DNA of 29,740 nucleotides from a virus. Shown piece by piece: positions 19,717 through 27,890 of this stretch (position 1 is the first letter of the stretch; the number at the start of each line of letters is the position of its first letter). The notes under the pieces are model-generated. The model had not been told where the DNA came from. It was given only the letters and a program-made list of their open reading frames with translations, and searched no databases. The DNA lies in the IMG/VR virus record IMGVR_UViG_3300013138_000033, positions 1 to 29,740 of that record; one strand, 5' to 3'. Both the position numbers and the translations under genes were made by a program.

Positions 19717-20507
19717 AAATCTCCGCCCTAGTCCAGACCTACAACGAAGCCAACAGAATAGATGGCTTCATGCGGCACGCCACGAAGTGGGCCGATGAGG
19801 TTGTGGTTGTGGACAAGACCAGCCCGGACGGAACCGCAAAGATCGCTGCGGACATGGGCGCCAGAGTGAACCTGATTCCGTATTCTCCCAATGGACACGG
19901 AAACTACAGAGGGCTTTGCGATTGCTGTAGCAATGACTGGATTTGGTTTTTTACTGCGGGCGAGATTCCGACGCGCAGTCTGGTTTCCATGGTGAAGCGC
20001 ACGCTCGACAGCGAGGGTGACAGTCTTGACCTGATACTGATTCCAAAGAAGCTTTACTCTTTCGGCATTCACGACACGCGCTCGCCGTGGTCAATCAGCT
20101 ACCAGCCATTTGTCCTGAACCGGCTGCGGGCCAAGATTCAAGACACCATCCACGCCAACTTTCACGGAACGAACGCCAAACAGATTGACTATGCGCCGGA
20201 CTGTTTCGTTTTGCACCCGACCCATCCGAACGTGGCAGCATTTCTGAAATCGCATTTCGATTACATCGAGCGCGAGGGCGCGGGCATCACTGACCCGATG
20301 CGCAAAATACAAGAGGCGGCGGCGATGCTTTCATATTTCGACTTCGGGAATGCGCAACCAACAGATCCACTATTCGGCCAGATGTGCGCCTGGCGGCTTT
20401 ACTGGTATGGTGTGCTGCTAGAGGCATGGGAGAAAATGCGAGGGCACACATCCGACGCGCACTACGCGCAACTGCGCAATGAAATGCTGGAGGCCGAATG
20501 GAAATGA
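19713..20507 (+). CDS. GT2-family glycosyltransferase
   Basis: The 264-aa protein begins with a GTG at 19713 that overlaps the previous stop as GTGA (KISALVQTYNEANRIDGFMRH). The next parts are WADEVVVVDKTSPDGTAKIA, then NDWIWFFTAGEIPTRSLV where a DxD would be expected; here it reads FFTAGEIP, so the usual acidic pair is lost. The rest (SYQPFVLNRLRAKIQDTIHANFHG, DYAPDCFVLHPTHPN, FLKSHFDYIERE) follows GT2 enzymes of surface-glycan clusters. The missing DxD means it may use other ligands or be inactive. Coupled to the upstream fusion enzyme, it probably adds the next sugar. Confidence 0.78.
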   Translation: MKISALVQTYNEANRIDGFMRHATKWADEVVVVDKTSPDGTAKIAADMGARVNLIPYSPNGHGNYRGLCDCCSNDWIWFFTAGEIPTRSLVSMVKRTLDSEGDSLDLILIPKKLYSFGIHDTRSPWSISYQPFVLNRLRAKIQDTIHANFHGTNAKQIDYAPDCFVLHPTHPNVAAFLKSHFDYIEREGAGITDPMRKIQEAAAMLSYFDFGNAQPTDPLFGQMCAWRLYWYGVLLEAWEKMRGHTSDAHYAQLRNEMLEAEWK

Positions 20508-21100
20508 ACCAATCACCGGAGCCGATGTTATCTGTGCTGACCCCGGCAGTGCCAAGCCGAATGGCAAACCTTGCGGCTCTCTGCTGTGAGCTGCAAAAGC
20601 AGATTGGCGACGGGCCGGTTGAGCACCTCGTCTTGCTCGACAACCGCAAGCGGACAGTGGGAGAAAAACGAGACGCCCTGCTTCGGGCCGCGCGCGGGCG
20701 GTATATCGCGTTCTCCGACGATGACGATTGGATTGCCCCGGACTATATCGAATCGCTCTTGGGCGCAATGAGCACCAATCCTGACGTGATTACCTTCCGC
20801 CAGCATTCTACGATTGACGGCGAAGAGAGCGAAACCATATTCCGGCTCGGTTCGCCAAACGAGCCGTTCAAGCCAGGCGGCACTCACCTGCGCAACGCCT
20901 GGCACGTCTGTGCATGGCGCCGCTCGTTGGCAATCCTGAGCAGCTTTCCGCCCGTCGACTTCGGTGAGGACTGGGCATTCTGCCGGCTGCTCTGCGGGCT
21001 GGCTGGATTGCGCGAAGTCCATCTTGACAAGGTTCTGCACTACTACAAGCACGACAGCACTAAGAGCGAAGCGCCGCCTCCGGTTGACACCGCAGCATAG
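20498..21100 (+). CDS. GT2-family glycosyltransferase, short
   Basis: This 200-aa GT-A domain reads MLSVLTPAVPSRMANLAALC, EHLVLLDNRKRTVGEKRDALLRAARGRYIAFSDDDDWIAPDYIESLL, with the DDDD metal/nucleotide-sugar motif near residue 75, and ends with FGEDWAFCRLLCGLAGLREVHLDKVLHYYKH, the ED acidic motif used for catalysis in GT2. Unlike the preceding gene it keeps both motifs and so should be active. GGAGG lies 5 nt before the ATG, and it overlaps the previous gene by 10 nt. It is the last sugar gene before head completion genes resume. Confidence 0.85.
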   Translation: MEMNQSPEPMLSVLTPAVPSRMANLAALCCELQKQIGDGPVEHLVLLDNRKRTVGEKRDALLRAARGRYIAFSDDDDWIAPDYIESLLGAMSTNPDVITFRQHSTIDGEESETIFRLGSPNEPFKPGGTHLRNAWHVCAWRRSLAILSSFPPVDFGEDWAFCRLLCGLAGLREVHLDKVLHYYKHDSTKSEAPPPVDTAA

Positions 21101-21102
21101 GT

Positions 21103-21426
21103 GTGAACCGATTAGCACGAGAGATAAAGCGCAGCCAGCGCGAGGTGGAGGCGGCGCAAGGCAATCTCACATTCACATGGGCCGGCAACTCCTACGCGTG
21201 CGTGGCCGACGATACGCTCGCGGAAGGTCTGCTTACCATTGGCGGATTCCAGCCCGGAGCGGCGCTAACGCTGCACGTCCGCTCTGAGCTGCTGCCGTCG
21301 CCGGGACCCGCCGAGAATCAGACCGTTACTTTCTCAGGCCGCACCTATCGCATTGACCAGCTTCGCACCGTGCATGGTTGCGGAATCGTCGAGCTGATTC
21401 TGGAAGACCCGGCCAGGAGCGCGTAA
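21103..21426 (+). CDS. Head-tail completion (connector) protein
   Basis: The 107-aa protein has a helical start (NRLAREIKRSQREVEAAQGN), then beta-rich NLTFTWAGNSYACVADDT and NQTVTFSGRTYRIDQLRTVHGCGIVELILEDPAR. The last block (tVtfsGrtYrid.....gg.veL.Ledp) is typical of small head-closure proteins such as gpFII/neck-type connectors. Position between the head and tail genes supports this. The start is GTG 21103 with AGG just upstream. Its TAA overlaps the next ATG as TAATG. Confidence 0.6.
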   Translation: MNRLAREIKRSQREVEAAQGNLTFTWAGNSYACVADDTLAEGLLTIGGFQPGAALTLHVRSELLPSPGPAENQTVTFSGRTYRIDQLRTVHGCGIVELILEDPARSA

Positions 21427-22157
21427 TGGCCGCGACCATCAAATTCAACTCGGCTGAGTTTGACGCTGCCCTGCGGGCTTATGCAGCCGTGTGCAAAAAC
21501 ATCCCCACCGAGGTCGTCAACCGAAAGGCCTACTTTATTGCGCGACGGGCGATTTGGTACACGCCGAAAGCGGACCGCGGCAAGATGACCAACGAGATTG
21601 GACCCACAGCCAGAGGCATCTCGATTAACACCGTGAAGCGGGGCAAGAACAAAGGCAAGAGCTATGTGAAAAAGGGGGCATGGCTCTATGCTCCCGGCCA
21701 AGCATCCACGGCGCCCGCTCTTGGGTTAATCATCAATGCGCGTCGAGGAAGGGCTGGCAAGCCGGGATTGCGCGGTCAAGAGATGGCTCAAGCGATGAAG
21801 AAGGTTTGGGGCGCAAGGTTGAAATCCATTGCGTACATCAACTCAGGGTGGATTACCGCGCGCGACACGTTCAAGCGGTGGGCTGGCGGTGGAGGCGGGC
21901 TTCCGCCTAACGATCCAAAATCTGTTCAGGTTGGAAGAAAGAAAGGCGATGCGCGTCCGGCAACGTCGTCAACGTGGAGAGCCAAGGCAACCCTGACAAA
22001 CTCAGCGTCAACCAGCCGCGACAAAAAGGAAGCGCTGCGTCTCTACGGCGAGCCGGCGCTCGCCCGCGCATTCGCAATCGAGACGATTGATACAATGGAT
22101 TACGTCGAGCGCAAACTGCGCGAGGCCGCGGCCAAAGTAGGAATCAAAACGAGATGA
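21426..22157 (+). CDS. HK97 gp10-like tail completion/neck protein
   Basis: This 243-aa basic protein starts IKFNSAEFDAALRAYAAVCKNIPTEVVNRKAYFIARRAIWYTPKADRG, as HK97 gp10-type and related minor tail or tail-completion proteins do. A low-complexity basic middle (KRGKNKGKSYVKKG, AGGGGGLPPNDP, GRKKGDARPATSS) and a helical C-terminus (YVERKLREAAAKVG) follow. It is longer than the usual 120-170 aa. The frame could extend to 21378, but the ATG at 21426 overlaps the previous stop as TAATG and begins the homologous part. Next gene couples by ATGA. Confidence 0.65.
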   Translation: MAATIKFNSAEFDAALRAYAAVCKNIPTEVVNRKAYFIARRAIWYTPKADRGKMTNEIGPTARGISINTVKRGKNKGKSYVKKGAWLYAPGQASTAPALGLIINARRGRAGKPGLRGQEMAQAMKKVWGARLKSIAYINSGWITARDTFKRWAGGGGGLPPNDPKSVQVGRKKGDARPATSSTWRAKATLTNSASTSRDKKEALRLYGEPALARAFAIETIDTMDYVERKLREAAAKVGIKTR

Positions 22158-22615
22158 ACTTGATGCTTGCAGACAAATTGGAATCAGCGCTTGCCGCGCT
22201 GGTCACAACCGCAGCCGGCGACCTGGCGGTGTTCACCGGGAAGCACTCAGACACAAAACAGATACCGTGCGTTATTTGCTCCGCAGAAATCTCAGAGGAC
22301 GAAGAGCCGACGGGCAGCGGAAACCATATCTGCCGCGGAACCGTAGCCGTGAAGCAAAGCGCCGTCCAGAACCCGGACGGGACCGATACCGGAGCGGCCA
22401 GCCCGAAGAGTGCAACACAGACAATCTCCGATGCGATATTCTCTGCGGTTCAAACGGATACGCTCGCTGAGGACCTGACATCCAACGGGACTGATTTGAC
22501 CGTGTTTCCAGGCTCAATCCGATTCCTGGCTTCGGAGTCTGGCCGCGACGATACCGGCCTCTGGATTGACTCGCTCTCCTTTTCCTGCTGCGCCTGCCCG
22601 TCCGATCTAACCTGA
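22154..22615 (+). CDS. Putative tail terminator-like protein
   Basis: The 153-aa protein (MNLMLADKLESALAALVTTAA... IPCVICSAEISEDEEPTGSGNHICRGTVAVKQS, then SATQTISDAIFSAVQTDTLAEDL, with beta strands ending LWIDSLSFSCCACP) has the helix-then-beta layout of tail terminator proteins. It follows the gp10-like gene by ATGA, and tail tube candidates come next, which is where that gene belongs. I could not confirm it by motif. The Cys content (six) is unusual. Confidence 0.45.
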   Translation: MNLMLADKLESALAALVTTAAGDLAVFTGKHSDTKQIPCVICSAEISEDEEPTGSGNHICRGTVAVKQSAVQNPDGTDTGAASPKSATQTISDAIFSAVQTDTLAEDLTSNGTDLTVFPGSIRFLASESGRDDTGLWIDSLSFSCCACPSDLT

Positions 22616-22620
22616 CGGCT

Positions 22621-22649
22621 GTTGACTCCCGGCCATTTCTTGAATGGCT
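22621..22649 (+). repeat. TTGACTCC start-proximal element, copy 2
   Basis: This is identical over 22 nt to 15623-15644 and then differs by one inserted A before ATGGC. GCCATT-TCTTG-AATGGC forms a perfect 6-bp hairpin that contains the start codon of the next gene. No Shine-Dalgarno is present. Confidence 0.75.
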
Positions 22650-22883
22650 TGGACTTCTTCAGGACTCGGGACCATAGCGGGGATTACGGGTGTGATTGCC
22701 GGCATCACTGGGCCGGCAGCTGACGCCGCGCAAATCGCCGCAGTTAAGACCCTGCTTGTCTCTGAGATTGGGGGCATCTGCACCACGACCTATAACGGCG
22801 CGAAGCTCGTTGCGTCTGGTGAAGCACTGGACGGCTTGAGGACGATCCAAATCCAAATCATACCACTAGACCTAGATCTGTAA
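22644..22883 (+). CDS. Small hypothetical tail-region protein, 79 aa
   Basis: This 79-aa protein has a Gly/Ile/Ala-rich front (GLGTIAGITGVIAGITGPAADAAQIAAVKTLL) and a beta-like C-terminal part ending in IQIQIIPLDLDL. It is unrecognised. The IAGITG pattern might pack as a beta or helical assembly, and a role as minor tail component is likely from its position. The start codon sits in the repeated hairpin element and has no Shine-Dalgarno. Confidence 0.55.
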   Translation: MAWTSSGLGTIAGITGVIAGITGPAADAAQIAAVKTLLVSEIGGICTTTYNGAKLVASGEALDGLRTIQIQIIPLDLDL

Positions 22884-22886
22884 CTT

Positions 22887-23321
22887 ATGGCCGCAACAAT
22901 CAATGGAGCACCAATCAATTTCGGATTTCAAGGCACGGCAGTAAGTGGCCTGCAAGGAATCAGCATCACCGGCATCACCGGATACCTTCAATCGCTCGAG
23001 TACTCCCGCAGCGCCGACGTAGAGGTGGTCAAGGACGGCAACGGCAATGAAGTGGTCCACGCCTGGTCGAACCAGAAGCGCGCGGCCAACCTGGAGCTAA
23101 TTGTCAGCGGGGCGAGTCTGGCGGCAACGCTCACCGGAGTCAGCACTATGCTGCAAGCTCCGGGCACGCTGTTCGGCGTGAGTTCATGCACATCCCAGCC
23201 GGGCCTTGTCGGGGTAAGCTGGGAAGTGAAAGACTCGAAGGTGTCGCACAGCAACACGACCGCCGCCAAGCTGGCGCTGTCCCTAGAATCGCTCACAGAC
23301 ATCACTGGCGCTGCGTCATAA
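22887..23321 (+). CDS. Candidate major tail (tube) protein
   Basis: The 144-aa protein is beta-rich: INGAPINFGFQGTAVSGLQGISITGITGYLQSLEYSRSADVEVVKDGNGNEVVHAWSN, then ANLELIVSGASLAATLT, GVSWEVKDSKVSHSNTTAAKLALSLESLTDI. Tail tube proteins are small, beta-rich, and come just before the tail assembly chaperone and tape measure, as here. The assignment rests on place and composition; no family motif is certain. No strong ribosome site precedes the ATG. The alternative is that it is a different minor tail protein. Confidence 0.5.
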   Translation: MAATINGAPINFGFQGTAVSGLQGISITGITGYLQSLEYSRSADVEVVKDGNGNEVVHAWSNQKRAANLELIVSGASLAATLTGVSTMLQAPGTLFGVSSCTSQPGLVGVSWEVKDSKVSHSNTTAAKLALSLESLTDITGAAS

Positions 23322-23326
23322 CATGG

Positions 23327-23935
23327 ATGGACTGTTCCTACTTCAACGCGGCACTGCCGGAGCCGTATAGGATCTTAGGTCTTGCGCTAAAACCCCTATC
23401 GCTGGGCCGTTATCGGCTTCTGAAAAGATTCGAGTGCGCTTTCGTCTCCGACGGCGAGGCGCGCGCCGGCATCTCCGACCTGCTCCTGGGTCTCGTCATC
23501 TGTTCTATGAGCGTTGACGATTTTCTTGCATCACTCGACAACGGCACGCTGGAAAAGGAAATCCGCAACTGGGGCCGGAAGGTTTGCCGCTGGCCGCTGT
23601 TGAGCCTGCTTCCGTTCATCGGCAAACACTGGCGCAAAAAGCACGTATTCGACTTCCGTGAGAAATGCGCGCTGTTTCAACGCTATCTGCTCGACGGAAG
23701 CGAGATGCCGAAATACTGGGACCAATCCGAAGGCGGAAAAGAATCCGGCGCGCATTGGTCGCAATCGGTGGAAGTGGTATTGCGTGGCGAGCTGGGATGG
23801 TCGGCAGAAGAGATTAACGAAGCACCGCTGACCAAGGCATTCGCGGATTACTTCCGGTGGGCGGAGAGCAACGGCCTAGTGCAGCTAATGACGCCGCAAG
23901 AGGTGGAACTCATCAAAGCAACGGAGGGCAACTAG
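23327..23935 (+). CDS. Tail assembly protein upstream of the tape measure
   Basis: This 203-aa protein starts MDCSYFNAALPEPYRILGLALKPLSLGRYRLLKRFECAFV, a form I know from phage proteins standing where tail assembly chaperones do, between the tube protein and tape measure. Helices follow (SVDDFLASLDNGTLEKEIRNWGRKV, FDFREKCALFQRYL) and an SVEVVLRGELGWSAEEINEAPLTKAFADYFRWAESNG block. Lambda-type chaperones make a second product by -1 frameshift; I saw no obvious slippery site with a matching second frame. The start at 23327 lacks a Shine-Dalgarno. Confidence 0.55.
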   Translation: MDCSYFNAALPEPYRILGLALKPLSLGRYRLLKRFECAFVSDGEARAGISDLLLGLVICSMSVDDFLASLDNGTLEKEIRNWGRKVCRWPLLSLLPFIGKHWRKKHVFDFREKCALFQRYLLDGSEMPKYWDQSEGGKESGAHWSQSVEVVLRGELGWSAEEINEAPLTKAFADYFRWAESNGLVQLMTPQEVELIKATEGN

Positions 23936-23936
23936 C

Positions 23937-25190
23937 ATGGGTTTAAGTCTTATCGGCACAGTCTCGCTGGACGGCAGCGGGTGGGACCGCGGCTTGTCGC
24001 GCATGGCCTCTTCCATGAAGAGTTTCATCGCCGGTGCATTCGGGTTCTATGGCGTGCAGGCTGCGATCCGCAAGACGGTGGACACTGCGAGCGAATTGAT
24101 TGACGCGAGTAAGAGCTTGGGTGTCGCTCCTGAGCAGTTGCAGATTTTACAGAAGGCAGCGGAGGACGCCGGCTCAGACCTGGACGCACTGGCAACTGCA
24201 TTCGAGAAAATAGACGTAGCCAGGGCAAAGGCGCTTGGAGGAGACAAGACAGCTCTCAAAGCGTTTGCTGCCATTGGGGTATCACCCGACGATTTGAAGA
24301 CAAAGACCGCGGCGCGAATCTTCCAAGAGGACATGGGCCGAATCGCAAAGACCATGAGCCAGGAGACTGCTGGGCCAATCCTGGGACAAATCTTAGGAGC
24401 TAAGGGCGGGAAACTCATAGCAACCCTAAAGACTGACTTCGATGCGCTTGGCGCACAGATGCGCAATCTTGGAGCCATCACGGACACAGAGACCGCTGTT
24501 GCGCTACACCAACTGCGAGACAACTTTGCACTCCTCAGCAAGATCATGGTAAGCAGGTTTGGGCCTGCCCTGATTTCGCTGGCAGAGATGCTTTATAAAG
24601 CCGTCGGCGGATTGGCTGCCGGGTGGGCTTACGCTAAGACCTATGCCGTGCAGACATTCGACAGCGATAGGGCTCGAAGTATGCAGGACGTGATGGCGGC
24701 AACTCCCGGCTACGGCGGCGTAAGTCCTGGGCAGAAAGCTGCTTTGGACAGGCTAAAGCGCGCGGCATCTGTTGACAAAGCAGCCGCAGACTTGCTCGGG
24801 ATGAGTCTTGACGATTACAGGGAAAAGCGGCTCAAGGACAAACATGAATCGGCCCGCAAGGCAGCGGGGGCAGAGGCTCTAAAAGTAGTTGACGCATTTT
24901 TAAAGCCTCTGGAGAAGATGAAAAAGGACTTGGAGAAGAAAGCGAAGGCGCTAAAGAACCCCAAGCCGCTTGTAGTCGAGCCTCCTGAAGAAACACCGGA
25001 GAGAAAGAAGGCTGTGGCCGCGCGCGTCGCGGCTGATACCTCAGACGTTCTACAGCGCGTAGGAAACTTCCTTGGATCATCGCGCAACATCCTGCAAGAC
25101 CTCGGCTTCAGGCAGGTGGCACTCTTGCAGCAAATAGCCTACAACACCAGGCGCACGACAACCGACACAGCGGACTTTCCATATACATGA
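23937..25190 (+). CDS. Tail tape measure protein, short
   Basis: The 417-aa protein has tape-measure features. It begins LIGTVSLDGSGWDRGLSRMASSMKSFIAGAFGFYGV and continues KTVDTASELIDASKSLGVAPEQLQILQKAAEDAGSDLDALATAFEKI, the SxxLGV..eqlQ.lq.aa motif of the family. A hydrophobic helix sits near residue 210 (GPALISLAEMLYKAVGGLAAGWAY), and a long charged coiled coil at about 300-365. By the rule of about 1.5 angstrom per residue the tail would be around 60 nm. GGAGGG precedes the ATG. It would set tail length and pass through the tube at DNA ejection. Confidence 0.85.
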   Translation: MGLSLIGTVSLDGSGWDRGLSRMASSMKSFIAGAFGFYGVQAAIRKTVDTASELIDASKSLGVAPEQLQILQKAAEDAGSDLDALATAFEKIDVARAKALGGDKTALKAFAAIGVSPDDLKTKTAARIFQEDMGRIAKTMSQETAGPILGQILGAKGGKLIATLKTDFDALGAQMRNLGAITDTETAVALHQLRDNFALLSKIMVSRFGPALISLAEMLYKAVGGLAAGWAYAKTYAVQTFDSDRARSMQDVMAATPGYGGVSPGQKAALDRLKRAASVDKAAADLLGMSLDDYREKRLKDKHESARKAAGAEALKVVDAFLKPLEKMKKDLEKKAKALKNPKPLVVEPPEETPERKKAVAARVAADTSDVLQRVGNFLGSSRNILQDLGFRQVALLQQIAYNTRRTTTDTADFPYT

Positions 25191-25933
25191 GCGCTTCACC
25201 AGTCATTAACGGCGCATCGGGAGCGCACGCGCAACCGATTGAATACGGGCTTGATGACAACGGACAGTTCACCATCCGTCGCTACCGCGGGACGCGCAGC
25301 CAGATTGCTACTCAATACTCTGTATGCGTTGCCGCTGGCGCTCACTGCACCGTCAAGCAGGGAATCGGGGTTGACGAGTTAGAGGCGCGATATTCCCACT
25401 CTCCAGACGGAAGCGGAAACACAGACGACCTGGTTGACGATTGGGAGTTTTTTGCGAACGTAGTAGAGAAGGACATTCTGGAGGCCGACATTGCCGCCGT
25501 GTCTGGAATCAGCGAGGAAGAGAAGGCAAAAATCCGCAACGCAATTCAGAACCCGCCAGAGGACAGTTCACCTGCGTTGACGGACGAAGATGCGATTGAC
25601 ATTTACCAGTTAATGCTCAAGGGCCAGCGCAGCATACGAGTCAATGCCCCGGTGTTGAGGCACACTCTGACTGTGAGCAACAGCTACACCATCAAGGCCG
25701 CGTTGACGAATGTTGGTAAGGTGATTTCGTCGGCAACGCTGGCCTCGCAGGAATCGCTGCCGGTGGATGTGTTATTCAACCTGCCGAACGACATATCGAC
25801 TGACTCTTTGCTGCAATATGGATGGTTCAAGATGCATCCAACAATCCGCATGTCGGCGCGCCAGCGGGCGCAGATTGAACAGCAATGGGAATACGGGCTG
25901 TGGCCGATTGTGGTTTATGGTGCGGCGCTATGA
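25187..25933 (+). CDS. Tail protein after the tape measure, 248 aa
   Basis: I do not recognise a family. The protein has GDDNG-like turns (YGLDDNGQFTIRRYRGTRSQIATQ), an acidic helical middle (DDWEFFANVVEKDILEADIAAV, EEEKAKIRNAIQNPPED), and a beta-rich C-terminal half (LRHTLTVSNSYTIKAALTNVGKVISSATL) ending WEYGLWPIVVYGAAL. Genes in this place usually encode distal tail or tail-tip hub proteins. It overlaps the tape measure as ATGA and the following gene as ATGA, so the three are probably made together. Confidence 0.6.
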   Translation: MSASPVINGASGAHAQPIEYGLDDNGQFTIRRYRGTRSQIATQYSVCVAAGAHCTVKQGIGVDELEARYSHSPDGSGNTDDLVDDWEFFANVVEKDILEADIAAVSGISEEEKAKIRNAIQNPPEDSSPALTDEDAIDIYQLMLKGQRSIRVNAPVLRHTLTVSNSYTIKAALTNVGKVISSATLASQESLPVDVLFNLPNDISTDSLLQYGWFKMHPTIRMSARQRAQIEQQWEYGLWPIVVYGAAL

Positions 25934-26514
25934 TGCGAGAACCGAATCCACCGACTGGAAACAGCGCGATTGCCGCCTGGTGCCGCAAGCTGCTCGATTA
26001 TGTGCGTTCGATTCGGCTGGTGTCGGGGCCTGGCTACCGGCTTCGTCCGTCGTCACTGGGCACGACGCTTGAATTGTTTCCTGGCGGCGGCGGTGCAGAA
26101 AGCACGGCAAGGCGATTTCGAGTCAAGAGCGTTCAAGGCGATTACGCGACATGCCGAACATGGGATGGCTCTGTGGAAGGTGATAGTGACGTTAATATCG
26201 CCAAGCCTCCGCAGTTGAGGCATACCATCACATCACAAACCGTCAACACAGTTAGCGTAGCATATAGCGGGCACACGATAACTGATGGCGTATGTACGCG
26301 AGTCGCAAGCGCCACCGGATACGATTCACAGAACGAAATGGTTTTGCCGGTGTGGCAACTCGCTGGCACTGGTAAGGACGCAGAACTTTTTGCAATCCAG
26401 CCAGACGGAGGAACCGGTGTGGACGATGCCCCGGATTGGCTCGACCTCAACGTGGATGGGCGGGCTTGGTGCGAGTTGTATCCAGTTAGCGACGTGCTTT
26501 CCAGCATGGGATGA
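25930..26514 (+). CDS. Tail-tip-region protein, 194 aa
   Basis: The 194-aa protein has a helical start (NSAIAAWCRKLLDYVRSIRLV), a GPGYRLRPSSLGTTLELFPGGGG turn, a beta-rich RRFRVKSVQGDYATCRTWDGSV segment that may be an OB-like or spike-like fold, and acidic loops near the C-terminus (DGGTGVDDAPDWLDLNVDG). It is not recognised beyond being phage-like. The start at 25930 is set by the ATGA overlap with the previous stop (an ATG also follows at 25933). It couples by ATGA to the next gene. Confidence 0.58.
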   Translation: MMREPNPPTGNSAIAAWCRKLLDYVRSIRLVSGPGYRLRPSSLGTTLELFPGGGGAESTARRFRVKSVQGDYATCRTWDGSVEGDSDVNIAKPPQLRHTITSQTVNTVSVAYSGHTITDGVCTRVASATGYDSQNEMVLPVWQLAGTGKDAELFAIQPDGGTGVDDAPDWLDLNVDGRAWCELYPVSDVLSSMG

Positions 26515-27212
26515 AGACCGGAATCCTAACTGGGCCGATTGCCAACGTGCTAACAACTGGTCCGATGCACTCTGCTCTGAAGTGCTCTCGCCTGCGACCC
26601 GTCAGCATACCTGACACCGTCCCATCTATCGTCGGCCAATATGAGGAGTTTAACGGGGTGGCCATGGGAGACCCAATCGAATTTTCTGCGGGGTTCCAAG
26701 ACCGCCGCAGGGGGTACTGGATGGAAGCAATGCATTACGCCGGCGGCGAGTTGGCCTGCTATTGTCCCTGGGGCATTGATGGCGGCACACCGGAAAGCGA
26801 ATGGGGTCTATCTGGAAAGCTCGTTGTGGCGCCTGGTAGCGGCTGGGGAGTTTTGCATGCCAGTGGCAATCAAAGTAACCTCACGGTCCTGCCTTGGTCA
26901 TTCAAAGGATGGACCGATGTCCAGACCTCGGGGGGGCTCTACATCGGGGACGGCGCCCGCAACCAAGTCTGGGGACCAGCGTGGGGAACCCTGTTGCAGT
27001 TCGATCCGATTAGCGATTGCAGTATCCTCACCATGGGGGCCGATCCCTCGCCCATTGACCCGACAACCTGCGCTTCGTTTGAGGAGATTGTTATCGAGGC
27101 GAATGAATCTTACACCGTTGAGCCTAGTGCTGCGGTGAGTAGCAGTCCGTACACTTATGCCGTAGCAATATTCTACCCGGAGCGGCATCCATCCGATTTA
27201 GGACTATCATGA
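26511..27212 (+). CDS. Tail-tip or baseplate-region protein, 233 aa
   Basis: This 233-aa protein is Gly/Trp-rich and beta-rich (YWMEAMHYAGGELACYCPWGIDGG, SGWGVLHASGNQSN, WGPAWGTLLQFDPISD) with a short SYTVEPSAAVSSSPYTYAVAIFYPE end. It is not recognised. The aromatic loops would suit carbohydrate or surface binding, which is inference only. Both ends overlap neighbours as ATGA. The front 50 residues (ANVLTTGPMHSALKCSRL) look different from the rest. Confidence 0.55.
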   Translation: MKTGILTGPIANVLTTGPMHSALKCSRLRPVSIPDTVPSIVGQYEEFNGVAMGDPIEFSAGFQDRRRGYWMEAMHYAGGELACYCPWGIDGGTPESEWGLSGKLVVAPGSGWGVLHASGNQSNLTVLPWSFKGWTDVQTSGGLYIGDGARNQVWGPAWGTLLQFDPISDCSILTMGADPSPIDPTTCASFEEIVIEANESYTVEPSAAVSSSPYTYAVAIFYPERHPSDLGLS

Positions 27213-27874
27213 GAACACTACTAGCATTAGCTGTCGTTTGTGCCATTGGGTCATGCGGTGCCTTGGCTGACACCAATACAGTCCCCACCATGATCAGCGT
27301 CCCCTGGGTCATTGACCCGCTAAACGCCACGAACTATGCGCGGACGAATTTGCCGGCCTGGTGGGACGATGGAGGCTACCACTCTGAAGGTGTGAAGCTG
27401 TGGCAAATGACTCAGGCGCTCATGGAAAACCTTCGTCGCATCACGAATGCCCTCTCATTGCTTGGCCAGAGCAATATCGTCTCAGGAATCGCCGAGGCGC
27501 TGAGCAACGCCGCCCCGGCTTACGTGAGCATCGACGGGGAGGCTCGGTTCGCCTCCTTGTCGGTTTGGTCTGGCCCCCAATTCACTCTGGACACCAACGG
27601 AAACGTAACCGCTCGCTCCGCCATTATCGGAGCCGGTGGCACCAACATCATAGAGCTTTACAGTGATGGCGCCGCCGCGTTCGCCAACAGTCAAGCCGCG
27701 ATTGAGACGGGCGGCAACGTGCGGGCTACAGAGTTCTCGGGCATCAACAACGGCCCTGCCATCTTCAACCACGGAATCACCATCAGTGCCCCGCTGACGT
27801 TTCCTGCCACGAACTCCCCATCCGCCGGGGATGCGTTGCGCTGGGATGGCACTCATTTTTATTGGGGGCCGTAA
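27209..27874 (+). CDS. Fibre-like protein with N-terminal signal peptide, 221 aa
   Basis: The N-terminus is a classical Sec signal: Met-Arg, a 17-residue hydrophobic core (LLALAVVCAIGSCGALA) and an ALA-D cleavage site at about residue 20; IGSC could alternatively be a weak lipobox. The mature part has a helix (LWQMTQALMENLRRITNALSLL) and beta-solenoid-like repeats (ITLDTNGNVTARSAIIGAGGTNIIELYSDGAAAFANSQAAIE, NGPAIFNHGITISAPL). That pattern is known from phage tail fibres and from secreted proteins of the suggested host phyla. It is coupled by ATGA to the previous gene. A signal peptide on a virion protein is unusual. Confidence 0.65.
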   Translation: MRTLLALAVVCAIGSCGALADTNTVPTMISVPWVIDPLNATNYARTNLPAWWDDGGYHSEGVKLWQMTQALMENLRRITNALSLLGQSNIVSGIAEALSNAAPAYVSIDGEARFASLSVWSGPQFTLDTNGNVTARSAIIGAGGTNIIELYSDGAAAFANSQAAIETGGNVRATEFSGINNGPAIFNHGITISAPLTFPATNSPSAGDALRWDGTHFYWGP

Positions 27875-27890
27875 CGGCCTGCATATTCAG

